Numbered from the stretch's first letter, positions 1-7,003 are shown. The stretch is 7,620 nucleotides of DNA from Nitrospirae bacterium GWC2_57_9 (GCA_001805085.1 MHEA01000002.1:1847-9466), one strand, 5' to 3'. The notes: generated from the sequence alone by a model not told the origin. Made by a program: numbers and translations.

Positions 1-1838
1 ACCAGCAGGCCGATATCTCCTACCAGGTGATCGCCGATCACCTCCGGGCCATGACCTTCCTGATCTCCGACGGCGTGCTTCCCTCGAACGAAGGCAGGGG
101 GTATGTTCTCCGCCGGGTGATACGCCGGGCAAGCCGCTACGGCAAACTGATCGGGGTCGAGAAACCCTTCCTGTTCAAACTGACGGGCGTCGTGGTCGAC
201 GAGATGCGTGAGGCCTATCCGGAACTGGTGGACAGCAGGGAGCACGTGGCCAGGGTAGTGCTGCTCGAAGAGGAGCGCTTTGCCACGACGCTCACGTCAG
301 GCCTGGCGCTCCTGAACGAGACCGTGGCGAAGATCAAAGCCGGGCACAAGAACGTAATACCCGGCGATGTGCTGTTCAAGCTCTACGATACGTTCGGATT
401 CCCGCTCGATCTCGTCACCGACATGGCACGCGACATGGAACTGGAGCTGGACAACGAGGGCTATCAGAAGGCCATGCAGGAGCAGCGGGACAAGGCCAGG
501 GCGGCCTGGGCCGGTTCGGGCGAAGCCAAGGTGAAGCCGGTCTATAAGGAGGTGGCGGCGGGCATCAAAAAACCGCAGTTCACCGGGTATGATCTCACGC
601 AGGACAACGGTCAGATCATCGCCATAATCAAGGAGGGGAGGAAGGCATCCGAGGCGCATGAGGGGGACGAGGTCGAGATCGTCCTCGACCGCACTCCTTT
701 TTATGCGGAATCGGGAGGCCAGGTCGGCGACAAGGGAGATCTCCTCGGCGAAGCGACAAAGTTCGCCGTGGACGACACGGTCAAACCCGTTGAGGACCTG
801 GTCGTTCATAGGGGAAAGCTCAAGAAAGGCGGACTCAAGCTGGGTGACACGGTGCTTGCACGCGTGGACGAGGCCGGAAGGGGAGACACGGCGCGGCACC
901 ATACCGCCACCCATCTGCTCCATGCAACGCTCCGCTACGTGCTCGGCGACCATGTGAAACAGTCCGGTTCGCTCGTCTCGCCGGAACGACTGCGTTTCGA
1001 CTTTACCCACTATACCGCCATGACCGACCGGGAGATCGCGCGGGTGGAGGAACTGATCAACGAATACATCAGGGAGAACCACCCGGTCCAGACACAGGTA
1101 TTGGACGTGGAACAGGCGGTGGCGAGCGGCGCGATGGCCTTGTTCGATGAAAAGTACGGGGACAAGGTCCGCGTGGTGAGCGTGAAGGACGTCAGCAAAG
1201 AGCTCTGCGGAGGCACCCATACGCGCGCCAGCGGCGATATAGGCGTCTTCAAGGTCCTTTCCGAGGCCGGCATTGCGGCAGGCGTCCGCAGGATCGAGGC
1301 GGTCGCGGGACGGCAGGCCTATGAGGCGTTCAAACGGGAAGAGCAGGGCCTGCACGACATAGCACAGTTGCTCAAGACCACGGACCAGGACGCCGTCTCA
1401 CGCGTGGAAAAACTCCTGTCCCAGGCCAAGGCCCTCGAAAAAGAGTTGGACCAGTTCAAGCACAAGCTCCAGTCGTCCCAGGCGGGCGATATCGCAACGG
1501 ACGCGCAGACGGTCAACGGGGTAAAGGTATTGGCCAGGCGCGCCGAGGGCCTTGATGCAAAGGACCTTCGGGATTTCGCGGACAAATTGAGGGACAAGCT
1601 CGGATCGGGCATACTGGCCCTCGGTTCGGCAAAGGATGATAAGGTGAGCCTCATCGTCATGGTCTCGAAGGACCTCACCGGCCGGTTCAATGCCGGAACC
1701 ATTATCAAGGAGATGGCGCTGATCCTGGGCGGCACCGGCGGCGGGAAACCGGATCTGGCGCAGGCGGGAGGAAAGGACGCAGCGAAATTGGAGCCTGCCC
1801 TCGAGGCACTCTATGGTATAATTAAAAGGGGTAAATAA
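1..1838 (+). CDS. alaS: Alanine--tRNA ligase, 5'-truncated by the window edge
   Basis: Class II aminoacyl-tRNA synthetase that attaches alanine to tRNA-Ala in the cytoplasm and hydrolyses mischarged Ser/Gly-tRNA. The frame is open from base 3 and gives 611 visible residues. Full-length AlaS is about 870-880 aa, so roughly the first 260-270 residues (most of the catalytic core) lie upstream; the GTG at 27 is internal, not the start. The visible part begins in the tRNA-recognition region (SDGVLPSNEGRGYVLRRVIRR). The editing domain follows, with its PFYAESGGQVGDKG motif near 695-733. The zinc-binding editing site is intact: HTATH (His codons at 900 and 912) and CGGTH (Cys at 1206, His at 1218). 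A helical coiled-coil segment (about 1330-1490) leads to the C-terminal DHHA1-type domain, with the Gly-rich GGTGGGKPDLAQAGG motif from 1728. The TAA stop is at 1836-1838. No frameshift or missing key residue is seen. The long antisense frames beneath it are shadows. Confidence 0.98.
   Translation, partial: QQADISYQVIADHLRAMTFLISDGVLPSNEGRGYVLRRVIRRASRYGKLIGVEKPFLFKLTGVVVDEMREAYPELVDSREHVARVVLLEEERFATTLTSGLALLNETVAKIKAGHKNVIPGDVLFKLYDTFGFPLDLVTDMARDMELELDNEGYQKAMQEQRDKARAAWAGSGEAKVKPVYKEVAAGIKKPQFTGYDLTQDNGQIIAIIKEGRKASEAHEGDEVEIVLDRTPFYAESGGQVGDKGDLLGEATKFAVDDTVKPVEDLVVHRGKLKKGGLKLGDTVLARVDEAGRGDTARHHTATHLLHATLRYVLGDHVKQSGSLVSPERLRFDFTHYTAMTDREIARVEELINEYIRENHPVQTQVLDVEQAVASGAMALFDEKYGDKVRVVSVKDVSKELCGGTHTRASGDIGVFKVLSEAGIAAGVRRIEAVAGRQAYEAFKREEQGLHDIAQLLKTTDQDAVSRVEKLLSQAKALEKELDQFKHKLQSSQAGDIATDAQTVNGVKVLARRAEGLDAKDLRDFADKLRDKLGSGILALGSAKDDKVSLIVMVSKDLTGRFNAGTIIKEMALILGGTGGGKPDLAQAGGKDAAKLEPALEALYGIIKRGK
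1814..1822 (+). promoter_or_regulatory. Candidate extended -10 promoter for the phasin-like/ubiB pair
   Basis: The sequence TGGTATAAT is a perfect sigma70-type extended -10 element (TGn followed by TATAAT at 1817-1822) inside the last codons of alaS. No good -35 lies at 17 bp; the nearest TTG-type hexamer (TTGGAG, 1788-1793) is 23 bp away, too far. Extended -10 promoters can work without a strong -35. Transcription would start near 1829, leaving a leader of about 46 nt before the phasin-like ATG at 1875. The bases also encode the AlaS C-terminus (Tyr-Gly-Ile-Ile), so the match could be chance. Confidence 0.45.
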
Positions 1839-1862
1839 GGTCCGGTCACGGAAACCAAAGCC

Positions 1863-1870
1863 AAGGAGGA
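1863..1870 (+). promoter_or_regulatory. Strong Shine-Dalgarno site of the phasin-like gene
   Basis: AAGGAGGA lies four bases before the ATG at 1875 and is a near-perfect match to the anti-Shine-Dalgarno sequence. It fixes the start of the small gene. It also stands out, because ubiB, mltG and dppC in this window have no comparable site, which suggests the small protein is made in larger amounts than its neighbours. Confidence 0.85.
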
Positions 1871-1874
1871 AACA

Positions 1875-2195
1875 ATGACAGTCGCGGAGATAATCAAGAA
1901 GGCAATGCTTGCCGGCCTGGGCGCTCAGGAGAAGGCAAAAGAGTTCGTTGATGAGCTGGTCAAAGCGGGCGAGCTGTCCAAGAGCGATGCTTCGTCCCTG
2001 GTAAAAGAATGGGTGTCCAAGGCCGAGGACAGCCGCAAGGAGTTCGATAACAAGGTAAAGGACGCGATTGCAGCCTCCTTTGAGAAACTGAACATCCCGA
2101 CCAGGGATGACATCGAAAAGATGGAAAAGAAGCTCCAGAACATCTCCGCCAGGCTGGCCAAGATCGAAAGCACCGAAGGGAAAGGCGGGGTCTAA
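1875..2195 (+). CDS. Small phasin-like (COG3937-type) coiled-coil protein
   Basis: A soluble, very charged helical protein of 106 aa with no signal peptide, membrane segment or cysteine. The N-terminal part (about 5-35, including LAGLGAQEKAKEFVDELVK) and the middle helix (about 38-70) resemble the short phasin-family proteins annotated as polyhydroxyalkanoate synthesis regulators. Residues 72-98 (LNIPTRDDIEKMEKKL followed by a heptad-like helix) match the typical phasin C-terminal pattern of Pro-Thr-Arg-acidic-acidic leading into a coiled coil, a pattern also reminiscent of UbiK/BMFP proteins. Phasins coat PHA granules, but no PHA synthase is in view and the gene directly precedes ubiB with a 21-bp gap. 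A role as a membrane- or lipid-associated partner of UbiB is therefore as plausible as granule binding; this is inference. The start is set by the strong Shine-Dalgarno site at 1863-1870. The family call rests on recalled sequence patterns. Confidence 0.8.
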   Translation: MTVAEIIKKAMLAGLGAQEKAKEFVDELVKAGELSKSDASSLVKEWVSKAEDSRKEFDNKVKDAIAASFEKLNIPTRDDIEKMEKKLQNISARLAKIESTEGKGGV

Positions 2196-2216
2196 GGAAC
2201 CACCCGAACGATACCC

Positions 2217-3926
2217 ATGTCGCTGCTCGGGTTCTGGAGAAGACACTACCGGGACATTCCGCGTGTCAGGCAGATCATCATGGTGGCGTCCCGGCATGGG
2301 TTCGGCCACCTGATCGAACAGCTCGGTCTGCAGCGGTTCGTTTCCTTCGGCAGGCGCATGCTCGTATTCCGGAAAAAACGTCCTCCGGAAGGTCCGGTCC
2401 GCACGACGCCAGAGCGTCTCCGGATCATGTTCGAGGAGCTCGGGCCGTCCTTTATCAAGTTCGGCCAGGTCCTCTCCTGCAGGCCCGACCTGCTTCCCGT
2501 CGAATACGCACGCGAACTCTGCAAACTCACCGATTCCGTTTCACCCTTTCCCTTTGAACAGGCAAAAGAGATAATCGAGCATGACCTCGGCGCTCCCCTG
2601 GACCTGTTGTTCCAGGAGTTCGACCCTGCTCCCGTAGCAGCTGCATCCATCGCCCAGGTCCACAAAGCGGTGCTCCGGGACGGGAGCGAGGTCATGGTCA
2701 AGGTCCAGCGGCCGCATATCGACCGTGTAATCGAACGGGACATCAGCATCCTGGCAGGCATCGCCCAGCTTATGGAGGCCTACCTGCCGGAGATCGCTGT
2801 CCATAACCCCCGGGGGATCGTTGCAGAGTTTTCGCGCACGATCAACCGGGAGCTCGATTTCTTTACCGAAGCTGCCAATGCCGCCCGGCTTCGCCAGAAC
2901 TTCGAACAGAGCAACGAGTTATACATTCCCCGGGTCCATTCCACCCTGACGACAAGACACGTCCTGGTGCTCGACCGGATCGAGGGTATCCGCGTCGATG
3001 ATTTCGCCCGGATCGAACGGGAGGGATACGACCGGCACGAGATTGCCAGGAAGGGCGCGTCGGCTTACTTCAAAATGGTCTTCCAGGACGGTTTTTTCCA
3101 TGGCGACCCGCATCCGGGCAATATCTTCATTCTTCCCGACGGCCGGCTCGCGCTCGTGGATTTCGGCATCATGGGCAGGGTGACCGAAGAGAATATGCAG
3201 TATTTCGCCGATACGATCATCGCCATCGTCGAGCGCGATTACGAAAAGCTCGCCGATCAGTACGTGAACATAGGTTTCCTGACCGACGAGACCATGGATC
3301 TGGACAGGCTGCGGAGCGAACTCAAAGAGGACCTCGCGGAATTTCTCGAACCGTACTACGGCATGTCCGTAAAACAGGTCGATCTCGGCGCCTACCTGGA
3401 TCGCCTCACCCAGATCTCCATCCGGTTCAGGCTTCGCATGCCTCAAAACCTCTACCTGGTCTATAAGACCCTGCTCACCATCGAAGGTATCCTGCGTCAA
3501 CTCGATCCCGACTTCAACATGATCCAGATGGCGCAGCCTTACGTCTCCCGGCTGATCAGAAAACAACGGGACCCGCGGCGCCTCCTCAAGTCCGCCTGGG
3601 AGGGGATCAGGGAGTTCCAGGATATCTTCACGACCGTATCGCGCCAGTCCCAGACCGTGGTCAAAAAACTTGCCCGCGACGATGTTCGCATCAACGTTCG
3701 CCATGAGGAACTCGACCGGCTCATCCGGGACGTGGACAAATCCAGCAACAGGCTCTCCTTCAGCATTCTCACCTCAGCCATCATCATCGCTTCATCGCTC
3801 ATAATCCACTCCGGATTCGGGGAGAAGATCTTCGGTTTTTCCACGCTCGGAGTCATCGGCTATCTGATAGCCGCAATTCTCGGCTTCTGGCTCCTGATCG
3901 GCATCCTCCGGTCGGGGCAGCTCTGA
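2217..3926 (+). CDS. ubiB: UbiB/ABC1/ADCK-family atypical kinase-like membrane protein
   Basis: A 569-aa member of the UbiB (COQ8/ADCK) protein-kinase-like family, which supports ubiquinone or other isoprenoid-quinone biosynthesis at the inner membrane, probably as an ATPase that handles lipid intermediates. Family hallmarks are in order: KxGQ motif (KFGQ, 81-84), Ala-rich loop replacing the usual P-loop (AAASIAQVH, 141-149), nucleotide-site Lys162 in VKVQRP, the RELDFFTEA motif (211-219), catalytic-loop HGDPHPGN (295-302) and metal-binding DFG (315-317). Two hydrophobic C-terminal helices (about 513-531 and 541-563) are the usual UbiB membrane anchor. The length is normal and all key residues are present. 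The ATG at 2217 has no close Shine-Dalgarno site (AAGGA at 2194-2198 is 18 nt away), so translation may be coupled to the phasin-like gene, which ends 21 bp upstream. No other start codon lies between that stop and this ATG; the next ATG (2280) would remove conserved N-terminal sequence. The quinone served cannot be told from this window. Confidence 0.93.
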   Translation: MSLLGFWRRHYRDIPRVRQIIMVASRHGFGHLIEQLGLQRFVSFGRRMLVFRKKRPPEGPVRTTPERLRIMFEELGPSFIKFGQVLSCRPDLLPVEYARELCKLTDSVSPFPFEQAKEIIEHDLGAPLDLLFQEFDPAPVAAASIAQVHKAVLRDGSEVMVKVQRPHIDRVIERDISILAGIAQLMEAYLPEIAVHNPRGIVAEFSRTINRELDFFTEAANAARLRQNFEQSNELYIPRVHSTLTTRHVLVLDRIEGIRVDDFARIEREGYDRHEIARKGASAYFKMVFQDGFFHGDPHPGNIFILPDGRLALVDFGIMGRVTEENMQYFADTIIAIVERDYEKLADQYVNIGFLTDETMDLDRLRSELKEDLAEFLEPYYGMSVKQVDLGAYLDRLTQISIRFRLRMPQNLYLVYKTLLTIEGILRQLDPDFNMIQMAQPYVSRLIRKQRDPRRLLKSAWEGIREFQDIFTTVSRQSQTVVKKLARDDVRINVRHEELDRLIRDVDKSSNRLSFSILTSAIIIASSLIIHSGFGEKIFGFSTLGVIGYLIAAILGFWLLIGILRSGQL

Positions 3927-3944
3927 CCTGACCGATAAAATCAA

Positions 3945-3973
3945 TTCCAAAAACCTTCTTCTTACGTTATAAT
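3945..3973 (+). promoter_or_regulatory. Candidate mltG promoter giving a leaderless or near-leaderless mRNA
   Basis: A perfect TATAAT (3968-3973) lies 17 bp after a weak -35 candidate, TTCCAA (3945-3950, three of six consensus bases). The 54-bp ubiB-mltG gap is otherwise AT-rich, as expected for a promoter. Transcription would begin about seven bases after the -10, at about 3980, which is essentially the mltG ATG at 3981. No Shine-Dalgarno site precedes that ATG, which fits leaderless initiation. Alternatively mltG is read through from ubiB, or starts at Met13/Met14 (4017/4020). Confidence 0.45.
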
Positions 3974-3980
3974 AGCCGGT

Positions 3981-5099
3981 ATGAAAACGATCGCGGCCAT
4001 ACGTGCTGCCTGGCAGATGATGGTGAAATGGGCGAAGTGCCATCCCTGGACGGCGTTCCTGCTCGCTACGGTCACGCTCCTGGTATCGATCCACTTCTTT
4101 ATCGCTCTCTTTGTGCCGCCAAGCAAGGAAAAGGTATGGAAGGAGATCCAGGTGACGGACGGCATGAGCTTCAAGGCCATTGCCGGCGTTCTGCAGAAGG
4201 AAGGCGTCATCCGGTACCGCGGGTATTTCGAGCTCATCGGCAGGCTGCAGGGCATCAGCCGCCGGGTGCGGGTGGGTTACTACGGACTGAGCACGAACAT
4301 GAGCCTCTGGGAGGTCCTGGACGCGCTGCGAAAAGGCAAGATCATTGAATACGAGGTGGTGGTGCCGGAAGGCTACAACCTCTACCAGATCGGCTGGACG
4401 CTCTCCGGCACGCCGCTCGTCTCCGATCCTCAGCAGTTCATAAAGCTGGTCAGGAACAGGGAGTATGTGCGCTCTCTCGGCATCGAGGCCGATACCCTCG
4501 AAGGGTATCTTTTCCCGGACACGTATTTTCTGCCCAAGGGCATCAAGCTCGAGGACATTCCCCGAAGGATGGTTCAGCGGCACCAGGCCGTATTCGTGGA
4601 CAGCTACCGGGCACGGGCAGAGGAACTGGGCATGACGGAGCAGCAGATCCTGACCCTTGCCTCGATCATCGAGAAAGAGGCGAAGGTTCCCTCGGAGCGA
4701 ACGCTGATATCCGCTGTCTATCACAACCGGCTGAAGAAGGGAATGAGGCTCCAGGCTGATCCCACCTGTGTGTACGGGACCAAGGCCTGGGTCACCAATG
4801 TCACCCGCGAGGACCTGAAGCGGAAGTCCCCCTACAACACCTACCTTCACAAGGGCCTTCCTCCCGGCCCGATCGCGAATCCCGGCCAGGGCGCGATCCT
4901 TGCCGCCCTCTACCCCGAGCAGGTGGATTACCTGTTCTTTGTGGCGCAGGGCGACGGCAGCCATTATTTTTCAAAGGACTACGGTGCGCATGAGAAGGCC
5001 GTGGGCAGGTACCGGTCGGCCAAGAAGAAGGCAAAGAGCGCGGCAATGAATACGAAGGGGAAAACGGTCAGCACGAAAGCGAAGGGTGCGGTTAATTGA
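3981..5099 (+). CDS. mltG: Endolytic peptidoglycan transglycosylase MltG (YceG-like)
   Basis: An inner-membrane lytic transglycosylase of 372 aa that cuts nascent glycan strands and is thought to set their length. A basic cytoplasmic N-terminus (1-23) is followed by one transmembrane helix (about 24-45), with the rest periplasmic. A LysM-like subdomain (about 55-125: VTDGMSFKAIAGVLQKEGVI, then VPEGYNLYQIG at 128-138) precedes the catalytic YceG domain. Conserved motifs are LEGYLFPDTYFLPKG (173-187), LASIIEKEAKVPSER (226-240), YHNRLKKGMRLQADPT (247-262) and LPPGPIANPG (293-302). Glu231 in IIEKE aligns with the catalytic Glu218 of E. coli MltG. The conserved domain ends near 345; the last 27 residues are a Lys/Ala/Thr-rich tail. 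The ATG at 3981 keeps a positive-inside N-terminus, but there is no Shine-Dalgarno site and Met13/Met14 remain possible. It lies 54 bp after ubiB and faces the unknown gene on the other strand. Confidence 0.95.
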   Translation: MKTIAAIRAAWQMMVKWAKCHPWTAFLLATVTLLVSIHFFIALFVPPSKEKVWKEIQVTDGMSFKAIAGVLQKEGVIRYRGYFELIGRLQGISRRVRVGYYGLSTNMSLWEVLDALRKGKIIEYEVVVPEGYNLYQIGWTLSGTPLVSDPQQFIKLVRNREYVRSLGIEADTLEGYLFPDTYFLPKGIKLEDIPRRMVQRHQAVFVDSYRARAEELGMTEQQILTLASIIEKEAKVPSERTLISAVYHNRLKKGMRLQADPTCVYGTKAWVTNVTREDLKRKSPYNTYLHKGLPPGPIANPGQGAILAALYPEQVDYLFFVAQGDGSHYFSKDYGAHEKAVGRYRSAKKKAKSAAMNTKGKTVSTKAKGAVN

Positions 5100-5134
5100 A
5101 AAGATACGCCTGCAGCAAGCCTCCGGTCCTTTGG

Positions 5135-6097
5135 TTACGGTCTTCCTTCCCGCCGGGATTCACTTTTCAGGTATTCTAATTCAGCCTTCAAGGGTCCCGT
5201 ATCTTTCACGGTCGTCTCGCCTGATTTTTTTCTCAGATCGGTCAGTCTCAATAGCTCCGCAACATCATTCACGTCTATTCCGCGGCTGATCCGGGAGGCC
5301 AGAACGAGGTCAGGGGACAGCTGTCCCGGATATCCCGCCATGATTTCATCTGCCTCGCTCGCCTGAACAGGACGGATGTTTGACAGAAAAGCCTTGAAAT
5401 CCCCGCTGCCTCGATCCAGGATGATAACCTGGTAGACGTTATCCCCTCCCGTGAACGTCAATTCCCTTATTGATCGATCCCCTTCGTGTTGTCCCTCAGC
5501 AAGGAAACCTGAAAGGTACGAAGTATCCAGCTGGTATACGGAACCGTTATGATACCAGGCCGGAACGGATACCGCCTTAACATATAAGATGAAGACCTGT
5601 CTGGCATCGTAAAGTAAGTTCCACCAGCTGAATTCTGCAGCCTTTGCCCGGTGCATCTTCTTCATGAAATCAAAGGGGGTGACGCCGGGATAGAGGATGG
5701 TTTTTAGAGCCCTCATTACCGGTTGACTGATCAGGGTTTTGAGATACCGGTCTTCCGGGTACGCGAACACGATGACGTTTGCAGCGGGCCGGTCGTCTTT
5801 TGCAAGAAAAACGGTGACCGACTCAACGCGATGGTCCCTGAAAAAGGGCACTGCCGATTGAGTGGTCATCCCTTCGGCCGGGAAGTGCATTTTTAGACCA
5901 AGCAAATAGACATCCGAAGCAGGGTCCGGGTCGGCTGTTCCCTTCAAAGTATGGTTCTGGACAGGGTAATCGAGGGCCTGGATCGCAGGCATGAGCATCG
6001 CCTGCCGGATAAAATAGAGAAAGAGCACTCCGAGGAACCAGGAGCAAATAAACCCGGCAAGAACCATTCTGCCGCAGATCTTAGCCTTGTTATGCAT
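5135..6097 (-). CDS. Unrecognised single-pass membrane protein, 320 aa
   Basis: I do not recognise this protein. It has a short basic N-terminus (1-10), one strongly hydrophobic helix (about 11-31) and then a soluble, probably periplasmic domain. No lipobox is seen at Cys18 and no clear signal-peptidase site, so it is likely anchored rather than secreted. The soluble part mixes strand-like stretches (VESVTVFLAK 91-100, NVIVFAYP 107-114, VYQVIILD 221-228) with an aromatic-rich middle (WWNLLYD 158-164, VFILYVKAV 168-176) and ends in a charged helical tail (about 275-320). It is a single long open frame with no large competing frame. The ATG at 6097 is 21 bp after the dppC stop on the same strand, with GGAG 12 nt before it, so it is probably the last gene of the importer operon. 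Sample lines have about 43-48% GC, below alaS and ubiB, which could mean later acquisition or weak constraint. A substrate- or envelope-related helper of the importer is possible but unproven. Confidence 0.8.
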   Translation of the reverse strand: MHNKAKICGRMVLAGFICSWFLGVLFLYFIRQAMLMPAIQALDYPVQNHTLKGTADPDPASDVYLLGLKMHFPAEGMTTQSAVPFFRDHRVESVTVFLAKDDRPAANVIVFAYPEDRYLKTLISQPVMRALKTILYPGVTPFDFMKKMHRAKAAEFSWWNLLYDARQVFILYVKAVSVPAWYHNGSVYQLDTSYLSGFLAEGQHEGDRSIRELTFTGGDNVYQVIILDRGSGDFKAFLSNIRPVQASEADEIMAGYPGQLSPDLVLASRISRGIDVNDVAELLRLTDLRKKSGETTVKDTGPLKAELEYLKSESRREGRP

Positions 6098-6118
6098 AGA
6101 GATAGTTGACTCCGGCCT

Positions 6119-6970
6119 CTATTCGTTCTGCCTCGGGTCAAGGGCATCACGGATCCCTTCGCCGAGAAGGTTATAGCCGAGCACGGTCAGGAGGATGGCA
6201 AGGCCGGGGAAGGCGGAAAGCCACCAGGCGATCTCGATATTGTCCTTGCCGGAAGAGAGCAGGCTGCCCCAGCTGGGCGTCGGCGGCTGCACTCCCAGAC
6301 CGAGAAAGCTCAGGCCCGATTCAACCAGGATCGCGGCTCCAACCCCCATAGTGGCGGACACGAGGATCGGAGAAAGACCGTTTGGCAAGATGTGCCGTAT
6401 CATGATGCGTTTATCTCCGGCCCCGATTGCCCGGGCCGCGGTCACGAATTCGCGTTCCTTGATGGATATGAATTCGGCGCGGATAAGGCGGGCCGGTTCC
6501 ATCCAGCTCGTCAGGCCGATCACGATCATGATGTTGATGATGCTGGGTTCAAGAATTGCGATCACAGCGAGGATCAGGAAGATTGTGGGAATACTCAACA
6601 TAATATCCACCCCCCGCATAATCACGCTGTCAATCCAGCCGCCGTAATAGCCTGCCAATGAGCCGAGGAGGATTCCGATTACGGTGGCTATACTGACGGC
6701 AATGAATCCGACCTCGAGGGACACCCTTCCGCCCCACAGCATGCGTGACAGGACATCCCGACCGAGATCATCAGTCCCGAGAGGATGGGCCAGGCTGGGC
6801 CCGACCAGAATGTTCTTAATATCGATTGTTGCCGGGTCATAAGGCGCGAAGAGCGGCGCAAAGATGGACAGGATGAAGACGAGCAGGACCAAGACCGCGC
6901 CCGTCACCGCAAGTCGGTTCTTTAAAAGATAATGAAGAGTCCGGGATGTGAACGATGCTGTTTCTGTCAT
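6119..6970 (-). CDS. dppC: DppC/OppC-type ABC transporter permease (peptide/nickel class)
   Basis: One of the two inner-membrane permeases of a dipeptide/oligopeptide/nickel-class ABC importer, 283 aa, normal for the family. The OppC-type N-terminal segment contains the first membrane helix (about 19-41) and the family signature HPLGTDDLGRDVLSRML (62-78). Further hydrophobic helices lie at about 86-108, 125-153, 200-222 and 247-270. The EAA loop that docks on the ATPase is at about 174-203 (EFVTAARAIGAGDKRIMIRH, then ILPN). The conserved late motif SGLSFLGLGVQPPTPSWG (218-235) is intact. The ATG at 6968-6970 has no Shine-Dalgarno site; the frame is open upstream to the dppB stop but without another usual start codon. 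It follows dppB after 60 bp containing a stem-loop, and no ATPase gene follows. The substrate cannot be told from the permease alone; the symbol is by family resemblance. Confidence 0.95.
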   Translation of the reverse strand: MTETASFTSRTLHYLLKNRLAVTGAVLVLLVFILSIFAPLFAPYDPATIDIKNILVGPSLAHPLGTDDLGRDVLSRMLWGGRVSLEVGFIAVSIATVIGILLGSLAGYYGGWIDSVIMRGVDIMLSIPTIFLILAVIAILEPSIINIMIVIGLTSWMEPARLIRAEFISIKEREFVTAARAIGAGDKRIMIRHILPNGLSPILVSATMGVGAAILVESGLSFLGLGVQPPTPSWGSLLSSGKDNIEIAWWLSAFPGLAILLTVLGYNLLGEGIRDALDPRQNE

Positions 6971-6985
6971 TTTCAGATTGCTTTG

Positions 6986-7003
6986 CGCAGGCGAAAGCCT
7001 GCG
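6986..7003. repeat. Perfect 7-bp palindrome between the two permease genes (REP-like)
   Basis: CGCAGGC and GCCTGCG flank a four-base loop (GAAA on the plus strand, UUUC in the transcript), giving a perfect GC-rich stem in the 60-bp gap between the dppB stop and the dppC ATG. There is no U-tract after it on the minus strand, so it is not a normal terminator. It resembles the short REP-type palindromes spread through many bacterial genomes, which can stabilise upstream mRNA or lower expression of the next gene. Only one copy is seen in this window, so its repeat status is inferred from its form. Confidence 0.6.

Noticed and set aside
27..29. GTG as the start of alaS.
   Set aside because: Conserved AlaS sequence continues upstream in frame to base 3, so the gene is cut by the window edge.
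297..1355. Long antisense open frame under alaS (352 codons), and similar ones under ubiB (2919-3704) and mltG (3792-4964).
   Set aside because: The translations have no recognisable family features and lie fully opposite well-conserved genes; high-GC codon use often opens antisense frames.
5151..5159. CCCGCCGGG near the end of the unknown gene as a hairpin.
   Set aside because: The arms leave almost no loop and there is no U-tract; it is coding sequence.
5100..5206. Nine-base inverted repeat AAAGATACG (5100-5108) and CGTATCTTT (5198-5206) at the convergent junction.
   Set aside because: The arms are 89 bp apart, AT-rich and one lies inside the unknown gene's coding sequence; too weak and distant for a terminator or site call.
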